From the NCBI RefSeq assembly GCF_002896875.1, contig NZ_CP023278.1:1860001-1924000 (forward strand): a DNA stretch of 64,000 nucleotides, read 5' to 3'. The position numbers and the translations under genes were made by a program. The stretch's first letter is position 1. Each line of letters opens with the position of its first letter. Under the pieces are notes generated by a model. The model was given only the letters and a program-made list of their open reading frames with translations, did no database searches and was not told the DNA's origin. The stretch comes from Nostoc sp. CENA543 (GTDB lineage Bacteria > Cyanobacteriota > Cyanobacteriia > Cyanobacteriales > Nostocaceae). Below are positions 1 to 8,313 of the stretch, piece after piece.

Positions 1-606
1 GGAAATAGCATTACCAATATTAAATGGAGTACGTTGCTTATCTGCGATTAAATTACTCGGTGATGCGACTCCCAGCAAACAGAAAGTCAAGCGATTATAT
101 TCAGGATTATCTACACGCTTATTATAACAAGCCCGAATCAGAGCAAAAAAGTCATCTGTAGGAAAATTTAAACTGAGTACACTATCAATTTCATCAATAA
201 AAATCACAATATTTTCTGGCACTTTCACAAGTAAAACTTCTTCAATAAACTTGCGAAATCTTGTTACTAAAGTATTTAACTGATTCGCCTCCCACCAATC
301 ACCAAAATCTAAATCTATATCAAAAGTATCAATCAGGGTATCAATTAAATCTGCATACCATTCTTCCGGCGGGACATTCTGAATACCACCTGATGAAAGG
401 TCTATTGCAGCACATTTTACGCCATAATTTCTCAGTCTTTGCATGGTTCGCACCCGCAAACTAGATTTACCACTCTGGCGCGAATTCAACACATAACAAA
501 ACCTTCCTGCTTTCAACCCTTCATATAATTCTGCGTCAGCTTCTCTGGTGACGTAGGTACTAGCATTTTCAGGCAGACTTCCAGAAAATATATATTGGTC
601 AACCAT
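1..606 (-). CDS. AAA-like domain ATPase, C-terminus cut by window edge
   Basis: The minus-strand frame stays open from an ATG at 604-606 to the window edge, so at least 202 codons are visible and the C-terminus is missing. The start reads MVDQYIFSGSLPENASTYV. A Walker A-like stretch SRQSGKSSL lies near residue 45 and a Walker B-like stretch IVIFIDEIDS near residue 140. This matches the AAA-like (AAA_35, PF14516) domain common in filamentous cyanobacteria, where it is often followed by WD40 or TPR repeats. Function is unproven; these ATPases are thought to act in signalling or as STAND-like switches. The next gene on the same strand (1017-2372) belongs to the same broad family. Confidence 0.85.
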   Translation of the reverse strand, partial: MVDQYIFSGSLPENASTYVTREADAELYEGLKAGRFCYVLNSRQSGKSSLRVRTMQRLRNYGVKCAAIDLSSGGIQNVPPEEWYADLIDTLIDTFDIDLDFGDWWEANQLNTLVTRFRKFIEEVLLVKVPENIVIFIDEIDSVLSLNFPTDDFFALIRACYNKRVDNPEYNRLTFCLLGVASPSNLIADKQRTPFNIGNAIS

Positions 607-679
607 GATTTTAATAGAAGAGCGTAAATAAAAGTTTCGTAGTAAGGACTAAAGTCATTAAAAGTATTGTTGTTGGTAA

Positions 680-942
680 ATAAACTTTTTAGATCCCCCT
701 AAATCCCCCTTAAAAAGGGGGACTTTGATTCTAGTTCCCCCCTTTTTTAAGGGGGGTTAGGGGGGATCAATAAATGCTTAATATCATAGCCAATCACTTT
801 TAAAACAACCCATAAACTTTTTAGATCCCCCTAAATCCCCCTTAAAAAGGGGGACTTTGATTCTAGTTCCCCCCTTTTTTAAGGGGGGTTAGGGGGGATC
901 AATAAATGCTTAATATCATAGCTAATCACTTTTAAAACAACC
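680..942. repeat. Tandem duplication of a 131-bp palindromic element
   Basis: Two copies (680-810 and 812-942) are separated by one base and differ at a single position (791 C versus 923 T). Each carries a long C-rich/G-rich hairpin that starts GATCCCCCTAAAT and ends TTAGGGGGGATC, followed by an AT-rich tail. The rest of the 607-1016 gap shows no gene. Near 636 a short 'agtaaggactaaagtc' fragment resembles palindromes seen at about 4231 and 30182. Confidence 0.9.
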
Positions 943-1016
943 TCTTACTACGATCTAGATTGAAACACCTTTACATTAGTGAACATAATTTAATGTATTT
1001 CCACGTACTTACTTAA

Positions 1017-2372
1017 CTACCCCAAACGATTTGAGAAATACTGACGATATAAATCACAACTAGGCACGCAATCATTACTCACAAGTTTGACTAACCCTAA
1101 ACTATGCAATTTGAATGTAACTTCAGTATCTAGCATGACAGGGGTATTTGTCATGACTACTTTTTTATACCCTAACTCCAGTTGGGGATTACGTTGTAAA
1201 TGCTGAAATTGTTGTCGCAAATGATCCCTAAAAATTCCCTGTTCTGTGGGTGCTAGTCTCAAAAGTTCCTCTGGGGTGACTTGCTGATTTTTTAGATGAT
1301 TGATTGCTTGTTGCATTAAATAAGGATGTCCGCCAATTAATCCCATGAATGCACTCAAGTCTTGTTCTCTCTGCTTTCCTAAATTATTTTGATTGGCAAG
1401 TTCTATAACTTGTTGCAGATTAAATTCTAGTAACTCAATTGTTGATCCCACATTAAAAGGAGAATGATTAATGTCTAATGAGGGATAAGATTCTGTGGAA
1501 TGAACAATGACTAAGCGTAGTTTCTTCCAAATATTACCAATATGATCACTTGATTTAGCTGCTTCATACCATCCACGCAATAATAAACAGAATTGAGGAA
1601 AAATCTCTGGATAATTAAATAATCTCTCAAAATTATCAATTGCTAGAACTAGGGGTTTATCACTACTAGACAATAAATATTTTTGAAAATAGCGCGTACA
1701 ATTTTTGTTCACTCCAAAGACTTCTTGCCAGTGTTTCGCCAATTGAGGTTCTAGTTCTAAACTATCAGCAACATCAACACAAATCCATTGCAAAAAAGTT
1801 TTTAAATCCTTTAGAATCTCAACTTCAGCTAATTTTAAATCTAATTTCGCTGTTCGATAACCTTGTTGTCTGGCATAGTTTAGTATTTTCTCCAGCAGGA
1901 GAGTTTTCCCCATTTTCTGAGGGGCTTTAATGCGAATCAATGCCCCTGGTTGAGTAATAGCCTGATAGCATTTATCTTCATGGGGTGGTCTAGTAACATA
2001 TATACCCTGCTCTACCGCCAATATTACATCCGCAATAGCTTGTACTTCCTGTTCCAGTGCTTTCAACTTGTCACCCAATTCCGTCAGCGTTTGTTCTGCT
2101 TCCTGAAGTTGGTGACTGTATTGAAACTTGCGAGATGGATCAGTTTCAAGCTGCCATTCTTTGCGTATGCTTGCAACTTTCTGGCTTTGGAGTGCGTAGG
2201 CTTTTTCTAGCAAATCTATTTCAGATTGCAGCCTACGCAGGGAAGCAACCCGTCGCTGTTGCTGCAATTGGGCTGTATTCAGTTGTATTTGGTCTTCTGA
2301 GTCCAGCATTGATGATTTTGGGCGATTTTGAACATTCTTGTTTTGAATGTTACCATGCCACAAAAATAGCAT
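1017..2372 (-). CDS. AAA-like domain ATPase with N-terminal coiled coil
   Basis: This 451-residue protein is probably cytoplasmic. Residues about 25-125 are rich in Glu, Gln, Arg and Leu heptads, which predicts a coiled coil. An AAA_35-like ATPase follows, with Walker A APQKMGKTLL near 150 and Walker B LVLAIDNFERLF near 240. The C-terminal part (GGHPYLMQQAI, then LHSLGLVKL) resembles the helical and winged-helix part of the same family. The annotated ATG at 2370-2372 has only a weak upstream AGG; an internal ATG at 2307-2309 (MLDSEDQ) is a possible alternative. The gene shares strand and family with the truncated gene at 1-606, so the two may be paralogues. The substrate is unknown. Confidence 0.8.
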   Translation of the reverse strand: MLFLWHGNIQNKNVQNRPKSSMLDSEDQIQLNTAQLQQQRRVASLRRLQSEIDLLEKAYALQSQKVASIRKEWQLETDPSRKFQYSHQLQEAEQTLTELGDKLKALEQEVQAIADVILAVEQGIYVTRPPHEDKCYQAITQPGALIRIKAPQKMGKTLLLEKILNYARQQGYRTAKLDLKLAEVEILKDLKTFLQWICVDVADSLELEPQLAKHWQEVFGVNKNCTRYFQKYLLSSSDKPLVLAIDNFERLFNYPEIFPQFCLLLRGWYEAAKSSDHIGNIWKKLRLVIVHSTESYPSLDINHSPFNVGSTIELLEFNLQQVIELANQNNLGKQREQDLSAFMGLIGGHPYLMQQAINHLKNQQVTPEELLRLAPTEQGIFRDHLRQQFQHLQRNPQLELGYKKVVMTNTPVMLDTEVTFKLHSLGLVKLVSNDCVPSCDLYRQYFSNRLG

Positions 2373-2399
2373 GAACCGAAACCTGTCAAATTCTACTAA

Positions 2400-2514
2400 G
2401 GGACTTCCAACTTAAAAAATATACTATCACTGTGTAGGCAGAGGGGCAGGGGGCAGGGGGAAAAATAACGATGTCTTCTCTGGGAAATTGGATAATTTAT
2501 TTTCTGGAAGTCCC
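2400..2514. mobile_element. MITE, family A copy 1 (TIR GGGACTTCCA, TSD TAA)
   Basis: This 115-bp element begins GGGACTTCCA and ends TGGAAGTCCC and is flanked on both sides by TAA. A second copy with the same ends, similar interior and same TAA flanks lies at 45763-45885. The interior holds G-rich heptamer repeats (gcagggg) and a shared right half (ggaaattggataatttattttc, in part). No ORF is present, so it would need a transposase in trans. A 3-bp TWA-type duplication is compatible with IS5/PIF-like transposition, but that is inference. Confidence 0.75.
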
Positions 2515-2592
2515 TAAAGTTAACAGCCTAGCTTATACCGTTTCTTGATGTAGCTTGCCTGGCATAGCCATAGATGCACTGTATTCTGTACT

Positions 2593-2620
2593 GTAGAGAC
2601 GTTGCATACAACGTCTCTAC
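2593..2620. repeat. 28-bp dispersed palindrome
   Basis: Perfect 12-bp arms (GTAGAGACGTTG and its complement) surround a 4-nt CATA loop. A copy with a TATA loop is at 22226-22253, and a degenerate relative sits inside a coding region at 62827-62860. Neither intergenic copy is followed by a T-run, so it reads as a dispersed repeat rather than a terminator. Confidence 0.8.
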
Positions 2621-2683
2621 ATCATTATATTTGGCGCAATTTCATAGAGAATTGGTATTAAAATCTTGATACGTGTCTTGAGA

Positions 2684-4126
2684 CTAACGAGTTAAAGCCA
2701 AACGCCACAGTCTCACACCTTCATGATCACTAGCAGCTAGAGTTTTACCATCAGGACTAAGTGCTACTTTAGTGAAAGAAAATTTGGGTGGTTTTTTCCA
2801 AGTGAACAATTTTTTACCTGTGCTAATTTGCCAAATATTTAAACCATCATTAATTTGCTGAGGTGGAATTTGCAAACCTTCACCTTGACTAATCATCGTC
2901 CGACTATCTGGTGTGACTAACAAGGTTTGGACTGTTCCCACATTGGGAATTGTTCTTACAATCTTTCTTGTTTTCATGTCCCAGATTTGCAGATTATTGT
3001 TCTGGGCGGTAATCAGGGTTTTACCATCAGGTGTAACTGCTAGTGTAGTAACACGCTTGCCTTGATTATCACCAAAAGATTGCAGACGCTTACCTGTATT
3101 AATGTCCCACATTTCTATTTGGTTGCTGTAGGAACTATTGGCAATGACTACAGTTTTACCATCGGGAGTAATATCTATGGGATAACCGGAGTCGAGAGTT
3201 TCTAAATTAGCAGGAATAGTACGCAGTAATTTGCCACTGCTAAGTTCCCAAACTCCTACATCCTCTGTAGGTTCCTCTGTACTTTTTAAGCCAATGAGGG
3301 TTTTACCATCAGGAGTCAGCTTGATGTAATAACCACCATTCAACCTGTGCAGAATATTCCCTGTTTCCAGTTCCCGAATTTGAACTTGTTGTGGTGCGGC
3401 TGTAACTATAGTTTTGTCATCGGGAGTAATGGCGATCGCATCTATGCTATCAGTAAGAGGTGCATAGCCTCCTGTTTCTGACAGTCCCAGGAATGAGTGC
3501 AGTAATTTACCTGCATCTATTTGCCAAACTCTCAGATTCCCGGAATTAGCAACGACTAATTTATTCCCATCATGGGTAAAACCTAAACAACGGATTCCTT
3601 TGTAAAATGAGTCAAATTTCTGTTCATAGCCGATAATCTTGCCAATATTGGGTAAAAAGTTCTGCTCCTGTCCACTAGCCTTGATAAATTGAAAGGGCGG
3701 AGGTGCTAATGTCACATACATTGAAATCAACATCACACTGTAGGTAAAAATTAACCCAATCAGCGTAAAACGGGGCTTGAATTGGGGAGACAGCTTGAGT
3801 CCACAAATCCCACCTACCACACCGCCGATAATCGAACCTGCTGGTGCTACGACAATGAACTGCAATAATATCGACAGTCCCCCAAAAGGCCCTCCTATGT
3901 AGGTACTTGGACTCGCAAAAATAGGTATCATTGCCAGTAGCATCATCCCAATAAAAGAACCCAACATTGCAGGTATGAGGGTTTCTTTCATGCGGCGGCT
4001 AATTTTGCCCATAATTAGCCCAATCACACCACCTACAACAGCCCCAATAACTGCACTAATGAAAGTTGCATATATCAGTTTTGGTAGAATAAATGTAAAG
4101 ATAAATTCAAAGTTAATCCAATTCAT
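2684..4126 (-). CDS. Membrane-anchored WD40-like beta-propeller protein
   Basis: About 480 residues. The N-terminal ~150 residues contain several glycine-rich hydrophobic segments (FISAVIGAVVGGVIGLIMG, then MLGSFIGMMLLAMIPIF and VAPAGSIIGGVVGGICGL), predicting three to four membrane helices. From about residue 185 there are degenerate WD40 repeats with the recurring core 'TPDGKTxVxA...xxIWDxxTGKxLxxF', enough for one propeller. I chose the ATG at 4124-4126 (MNWINFEF) because the longer reading frame opens with TTG at 4162. It is probably a scaffold or sensor anchored in the membrane; no catalytic motif is visible. Neither strand has a convincing terminator nearby. Confidence 0.75.
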   Translation of the reverse strand: MNWINFEFIFTFILPKLIYATFISAVIGAVVGGVIGLIMGKISRRMKETLIPAMLGSFIGMMLLAMIPIFASPSTYIGGPFGGLSILLQFIVVAPAGSIIGGVVGGICGLKLSPQFKPRFTLIGLIFTYSVMLISMYVTLAPPPFQFIKASGQEQNFLPNIGKIIGYEQKFDSFYKGIRCLGFTHDGNKLVVANSGNLRVWQIDAGKLLHSFLGLSETGGYAPLTDSIDAIAITPDDKTIVTAAPQQVQIRELETGNILHRLNGGYYIKLTPDGKTLIGLKSTEEPTEDVGVWELSSGKLLRTIPANLETLDSGYPIDITPDGKTVVIANSSYSNQIEMWDINTGKRLQSFGDNQGKRVTTLAVTPDGKTLITAQNNNLQIWDMKTRKIVRTIPNVGTVQTLLVTPDSRTMISQGEGLQIPPQQINDGLNIWQISTGKKLFTWKKPPKFSFTKVALSPDGKTLAASDHEGVRLWRLALTR

Positions 4127-4432
4127 ACACAGACAGTCAAGATTTGCCGAAGTTATGCCCAATAGGCTTTCATTTCAAAGGTTAATTAATAGCATAAGCA
4201 TAACTTGGTAACAAAAATTGCTATGTTTATTAAATGTTTGTAGTTAGGACTTTAGTCCTGAAAGAACCATAGGAAAAAGAAATGCTTATTAATGGCAGAG
4301 TCATATTATCCTGCTGCAAACTCCTGTTGTGTAAAGTTAAAATAGCATGTTAATATCAAGTTAAAAATCGAGAAATGAAAAAAGCGATTGCTCTACATCA
4401 AAACTTTGGAGAATGAGAGCGATCGCAAATCG

Positions 4433-5242
4433 TTAAGATTGAATATCTCTTGTCAAATCAACGACTTTTTGATGAAAAGCCATATTTTGATGCTGGAGTG
4501 CAACTTTAGCAGAACTTTGCAGATCCGCGATCGCAATTTCTGGATTTCCTAAACGATAATAAGCTAAACCCCTGGCATACAAAGCAAACTCATCGTCAAA
4601 ATCTATTTTCTCTGCAACTGCTGTTTCAATTTGTTTGGCTTCCTTGAAATCTGCAAACGCACCGCGTTCATCGCCTAAATCATAACAAGCATTACCCCGC
4701 ACATAGTAAGCGGCAATGAAGTTATGATTTACATATAATGCCTGAGTTAAGTATTTAATAGCTTGGGAATTAGTGCCTTGAGAATAATAGTAAATACCCA
4801 AATTGTAATCAGCAGTAGCAGAAGGTTCTAGGCTAGCTACCATACTAAAATCTTCTAATGCACCAGGATAATTACCAGAGTAAAAACGGGCTGCACCTCT
4901 ACCAAAATAACTTCTGACATATTGTGGATTTAATTGAATGCCACGATTGCAATCTTCAATGGCATTTTGATGATCACCCACTGCTGCACGAGCAACACCT
5001 CGTTCAGCATAAGCCTCTCCATAATGTGGGTTCAGGCGAATAGTTTCAGTTAAATCTGCAATGGCGTTTTCGTAGTTTTTCGTCATGAGATGAGCTATAC
5101 CACGACTGAAATAAGATATATAATCATCGGGATTTAGTGAAATTGCCTGACTGTAATTTTCTATTGCCCCTTGGTAGTCACCGGAATTATAGAATATATA
5201 CGCAATGCTGGCATATCCAGAAGCAACGACTAGGTTTAGCAT
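4433..5242 (-). CDS. TPR-repeat protein
   Basis: This 269-residue protein consists almost entirely of tetratricopeptide repeats. Consecutive 34-residue units show the pattern 'AIADLTETIRLNPHYGEAYAERG', with shared Gly/Ala/Pro positions and about seven units. The N-terminus (MLNLVVASGYASIAYIF) is mildly hydrophobic and could be a short signal, but the first TPR begins near residue 15, so a cytoplasmic location is as likely. TPR arrays bind partner proteins; no partner can be named. The 4127-4432 gap upstream of the WD40 gene contains a degenerate 'gtagttaggactttagtcct' palindrome near 4231 and HIP1-like sequence. Confidence 0.8.
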   Translation of the reverse strand: MLNLVVASGYASIAYIFYNSGDYQGAIENYSQAISLNPDDYISYFSRGIAHLMTKNYENAIADLTETIRLNPHYGEAYAERGVARAAVGDHQNAIEDCNRGIQLNPQYVRSYFGRGAARFYSGNYPGALEDFSMVASLEPSATADYNLGIYYYSQGTNSQAIKYLTQALYVNHNFIAAYYVRGNACYDLGDERGAFADFKEAKQIETAVAEKIDFDDEFALYARGLAYYRLGNPEIAIADLQSSAKVALQHQNMAFHQKVVDLTRDIQS

Positions 5243-5454
5243 TTGTGGATAAAAATTATGACAATATTATTATTCCCAGTTTCAGATATTGGCATATCAG
5301 GCTGTACTCTCACTTTGAGCAGAGAATATGTTTATTTAATAGCAATTGTTTAATTTATAAAAATAGGCAGATTACGAATAAAGTGGTATATTTATCATTC
5401 ATAAATAGCCAATTTTTGCTATGCTGTCAATGATGTGATAGACGAGCGATCGCA

Positions 5455-6033
5455 CTACATTTGCCGCCGAAATGTTCTAATTGCTTCACCCATGTCAGTC
5501 TCAGCCATGAGAATACAGCGTGTTAGTAAATTAAAATTGAGGTTATGTAATCCTGGTAGTTCGCTGCGTTCTATGGGTTCATAGTGACCATCACGCAAAT
5601 GATAAAGCCTCAATACCCCATCTTCCCAAAACCAGACTTCCAATACTCCTAAAGCTTTGTAGCGGTCTAACTTGCTGATACTACCACTAGTAAACACAAC
5701 TTCTATGGATAAATCAGGAATTGGTTTAGCACTCCCAATGCAATATGACTCATCAGCTTGCACCGAAACAACGCCTTCCTTTTCCTGAGTCACTGAGCCG
5801 GTTGACTGAAAGAAAATGCCTTTTTCAACCAGAAAGGTTGTCACTAAATAACTAATGGTTCTGACAAAAATTTCATGTTCACGTCCCGGCATGAGAATCT
5901 CTATCGTATCGTCATAGTAAAACAGTCGCACACCAGGAGAACCGTCAAAACCCTTTTGGATGAACTTGAAGTGTTCCCACGTTCCATGATGGACGATGCG
6001 TTGATCAGTGGTTTGGCCAAGTAATGGGGGCAT
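5455..6033 (-). CDS. Uma2 family (DUF820) putative endonuclease
   Basis: About 192 residues with the Uma2 fold pattern: TWEHFKFIQKGF at the start, PIPDLSIEVVFTSG near 125 and YKALGVLEVWFWEDG near 145, giving the PD-(D/E)XK-like core. I start at ATG 6031-6033 (MPPLLGQ) because an AGAGGT Shine-Dalgarno lies about 7 nt upstream; the longer frame would start with TTG at 6051. Uma2 genes are highly multiplied in cyanobacteria and this window has three (also 11809 and 46017). The biological role is unsettled. Confidence 0.85.
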   Translation of the reverse strand: MPPLLGQTTDQRIVHHGTWEHFKFIQKGFDGSPGVRLFYYDDTIEILMPGREHEIFVRTISYLVTTFLVEKGIFFQSTGSVTQEKEGVVSVQADESYCIGSAKPIPDLSIEVVFTSGSISKLDRYKALGVLEVWFWEDGVLRLYHLRDGHYEPIERSELPGLHNLNFNLLTRCILMAETDMGEAIRTFRRQM

Positions 6034-6189
6034 CGCGTTTACCTCTTGCAATCCCTAATTTACAATTGTGGCATATAGCGTACCAGGTTTGTGGTTTGTA
6101 TTTTACTGATCAGCGATCGCACTTCTCAACAGTGGAAAAACTTCTCGAAACTTCTCAAGTAATATCATTAGCAAGACGTTGACATTTAA

Positions 6190-6474
6190 CTAACTTTGAG
6201 AAAGTTCGTTGAGGGCTTCATTGATCACTTCATCACTTACACCGTGACGCTTTAAACTAGCAATCAGTGCTGACACAGTATCACCTTCTAATCGCTCTAG
6301 ATCAGCTCTGAGTCCTTGTCCAATATAGGCACGAACTAACGGTTGATAACCAGAAAATCCCAGCAATGGTGCTATTTTCTTCAAATCTTCAATGACATCT
6401 TCAGGAATACGAATTGTGATCGTTGTCATCGGACGATTTTTATCTAGTCGCTTTTTCAGTGCTTCAGTTTTCAT
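6190..6474 (-). CDS. CopG/ribbon-helix-helix antitoxin paired with BrnT
   Basis: A 94-residue protein with an RHH-like segment TTITIRIPEDVIEDLKKIA at about 17-35, followed by a helical tail. Its start overlaps the end of the upstream brnT-like gene by 11 bp (6464-6474), the usual toxin-first order of BrnT/BrnA loci. By family it should neutralise the toxin and bind the shared promoter. The partner is a BrnT-type toxin, although the antitoxin itself is closer to generic CopG than to classical BrnA. Confidence 0.75.
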   Translation of the reverse strand: MKTEALKKRLDKNRPMTTITIRIPEDVIEDLKKIAPLLGFSGYQPLVRAYIGQGLRADLERLEGDTVSALIASLKRHGVSDEVINEALNELSQS

Positions 6475-6760
6475 AATATTCTCGCTCCTTGCGCGTGGCT
6501 TTACGAGCCGAAATAATCCGAATCATGTCATTCTCACGCTCAATATAGACGACGTAAAGAAGATTCCACCGCTTGTCTAAGCCAATAACAGCATCTCTTT
6601 CTTCATGATTGCGACTTGCATCAACAACCACTAAGAACGGATCGAAAAATGCTTCTGCGGCTTGCTGGAATGTCACACCATCATGATTAATCGGATTTAT
6701 CCGAGCTTTTTCCTCGTTCCAAACGAAAGTGACACTATTCAGCACGAAATACACATCCAT
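6464..6760 (-). CDS. brnT: BrnT-type ribonuclease toxin
   Basis: A 98-residue protein with the BrnT signature: FVWNEEKARINPINHDGVTF near 12, DAFFDP-like 'EAFFDPFLVVVDASRNHEERDAVIG' in the middle, and IRIISARKATRKEREYYEN at the end. BrnT toxins are RelE-like ribonucleases that inhibit translation. The gene starts at ATG 6758-6760 and overlaps the antitoxin gene by 11 bp, so the two are translationally coupled. The strand and spacing suggest an autoregulated operon. Confidence 0.85.
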   Translation of the reverse strand: MDVYFVLNSVTFVWNEEKARINPINHDGVTFQQAAEAFFDPFLVVVDASRNHEERDAVIGLDKRWNLLYVVYIERENDMIRIISARKATRKEREYYEN

Positions 6761-6899
6761 ATCTCACAGTTTAGGCGGAGTGTATTTACATTGTCAATAC
6801 GTCTTATAAAACTGAGGTATTTTCTTATAGCGATCGCAAATCGTCATAGCTTGATACTGCCATAACTCACAAACAAAAAAACTTCACTAAACACATCTT

Positions 6900-7121
6900 C
6901 TATTCTGTTGGCTGTTCATTAGTGTTAGCTTGCTGACACTGGGCAATCTGAATTAGTAATCTTAATGCGTTATTCACCGCTTCATCGTTAGGAAAAGCTT
7001 TAGCAACATCAGGATCTAAACGCACCATATTTGTTTTTGTACGATATCGCTCAACATATTTACCTCTAACCTCTCCTTCCATTTGAGCAAAATCATACTC
7101 AGAACGTAATTCATCTTCCAT
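6900..7121 (-). CDS. Small antitoxin-like protein
   Basis: A 73-residue protein: an acidic/aromatic N-terminus (MEDELRSEYDF), then VRGKYVERYR and 'VRLDPDVAKAFPNDEAVNNAL'. Proteins with this layout are frequent in cyanobacterial toxin-antitoxin islands as the antitoxin partner, but I cannot identify a toxin adjacent to this one. The upstream gene on the same strand (7183-7455) is a YgiT-type zinc finger, 61 nt away. A decayed copy of the C-terminal half of this gene lies at 8178-8295, so the locus has been duplicated. Confidence 0.6.
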   Translation of the reverse strand: MEDELRSEYDFAQMEGEVRGKYVERYRTKTNMVRLDPDVAKAFPNDEAVNNALRLLIQIAQCQQANTNEQPTE

Positions 7122-7182
7122 TTTGGGTTCAATTTCTTTGTGTTTACCTTTAACTTGACTCCCTAAAGTTACACAGCATGAA

Positions 7183-7455
7183 TTATGCTGATTCTAGATG
7201 GGAAACCGGAATTTGTTCGGTTCTTTCAGGGGATTTTATTCCAGTTGCTACAGCATGAACCGTATGAAGAATATCGGCTGAGTAGTAGCGATTTCCACAG
7301 GTATCACACACGCCTATCGTCACATCTTCAAGAATGACAAAACCATCCCTATGTTTAAAGGCTTCACGCTTAACTGTTCGAGATTGTACAGTTCCTTCAC
7401 AATATTCACATCTATATCCATACATAAACCTAGCCCTCAAGCTCAGTAACTTCAT
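7183..7455 (-). CDS. YgiT-type zinc finger protein
   Basis: 90 residues, or 80 if translation starts at the internal ATG near 7425 (MYGYRCEYC), which has a GAGGGCTAGG stretch just upstream. Two CxxC pairs (CEYC near 15-18 and CDTCGNRYY near 50) form the MqsA/YgiT-type zinc site. MqsA-like proteins are usually antitoxins with a DUF4258 or MqsR toxin, but no such toxin is adjacent. The gene diverges from the DUF433/DUF5615 pair at 7516. Confidence 0.7.
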   Translation of the reverse strand: MKLLSLRARFMYGYRCEYCEGTVQSRTVKREAFKHRDGFVILEDVTIGVCDTCGNRYYSADILHTVHAVATGIKSPERTEQIPVSHLESA

Positions 7456-7515
7456 AAACAGTTATGATTAGATAACACCCGATCACATTTCAAGAGGTTC
7501 ATAACTAAGAAAAAC

Positions 7516-7809
7516 ATGGTAGCAATAGTTGATATTGGCAGCTTAATTGTCATAACACCTGGAGTTGCTGGGGGTCGTCCTTGCATTGCTGGTACACGTA
7601 TGACAGTGCAAAATATTATCATGGATTTTCAAGCTGGCTTATCTCCTCAAGATATTGTGACAGAGTATCCACACTTATCCTTGGCGCAAGTTTATGCCGC
7701 GCTTGCCTATTATTACGCTAATCAGGAAGCTATGGAACAAGAAATTGCTCAATATCAAGCAGAATGCCAAGCTTTAGAAACACAGTGGATGTCAGGTAAT
7801 ATTGCGTGA
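7516..7809 (+). CDS. DUF433 antitoxin-like protein
   Basis: 97 residues with the DUF433 core: 'ITPGVAGGRPCIAGTRMTV', then IIMDFQAGLSPQDIVTEYPHLSLAQVYAALAYY, a HTH-like fold. DUF433 proteins are VapB45-like antitoxins found before PIN-like toxins. The stop overlaps the GTG start of the downstream DUF5615 gene (GTGA, 7806-7809), so translation of the two is coupled. The C-terminal tail after about residue 75 is a polar helix likely to cover the partner. Confidence 0.85.
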   Translation: MVAIVDIGSLIVITPGVAGGRPCIAGTRMTVQNIIMDFQAGLSPQDIVTEYPHLSLAQVYAALAYYYANQEAMEQEIAQYQAECQALETQWMSGNIA

Positions 7810-8174
7810 GTAAAGTATGCTTTTATTTAGATGAAGATGCTGGCAAGAAATCCCTAGTTAATGCCTTACGCAATGCTGGGGTTGACGTAATTAGCACGGC
7901 TGAAATAGATAGACTAGGCTCATCTGATGAAAATCAACTAATCTGGGCAACAGAACAGAATCGGGTGATTTATAGTTTCAATGTTGGCGATTTTTGTCGA
8001 TTGCATAACGCTTATCTTGAACAGCAAAAAAAGCATTCAGGTATTGTAGTTGCTGCTAAACAGAGCTATTCAATTGGTGAGCAGTTGCGAGGGTTGCTAA
8101 AGTTGGTAGAAAGTATGAAAGCTGAGGATATGGAAAATCAAGTGGTTTTTCTGAGAAAATATATTGAATCTTAA
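7806..8174 (+). CDS. DUF5615 PIN-like toxin
   Basis: 122 residues starting with GTG at 7806. The acidic PIN-like positions are visible: 'FYLDEDAGKKSLVNALRNAGVDV' at the N-terminus, 'DENQLIWATEQNRVIYSFNVGDF' near 45-65. DUF5615 (VapC45/Mut7-C-like) proteins are presumed ribonucleases. The partner is the DUF433 protein encoded just upstream with a 4-bp overlap. Together they form a complete type II-like module. Confidence 0.85.
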   Translation: MSKVCFYLDEDAGKKSLVNALRNAGVDVISTAEIDRLGSSDENQLIWATEQNRVIYSFNVGDFCRLHNAYLEQQKKHSGIVVAAKQSYSIGEQLRGLLKLVESMKAEDMENQVVFLRKYIES

Positions 8175-8177
8175 TTA

Positions 8178-8295
8178 ATTCTACTGGCAGTAAATTAGTG
8201 TTAGGTTGCTAACGCTGGGCAATCTGGATTAGTAATATTAATAAGTGATTCACCGTTTTATCGTTGGGAAAAGCGTTAGTAACATCGAACAGAAT
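8178..8295 (-). pseudogene. Decayed copy of the small antitoxin-like gene at 6900-7121
   Basis: Read on the minus strand, this stretch encodes 'DVTNAFPNDKTVNHLLILLIQIAQR' followed by an in-frame stop and 'QPNTNLLPVE'. It aligns with 'DVAKAFPNDEAVNNALRLLIQIAQ...QANTNEQPTE' of the intact gene 1.1 kb away. The N-terminal half is gone and a stop interrupts the rest. It lies between the DUF5615 gene and the nuclease-like gene, recording a local duplication followed by decay. Confidence 0.85.
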
Positions 8296-8313
8296 ATCAA
8301 CAGATTCGAGTCT

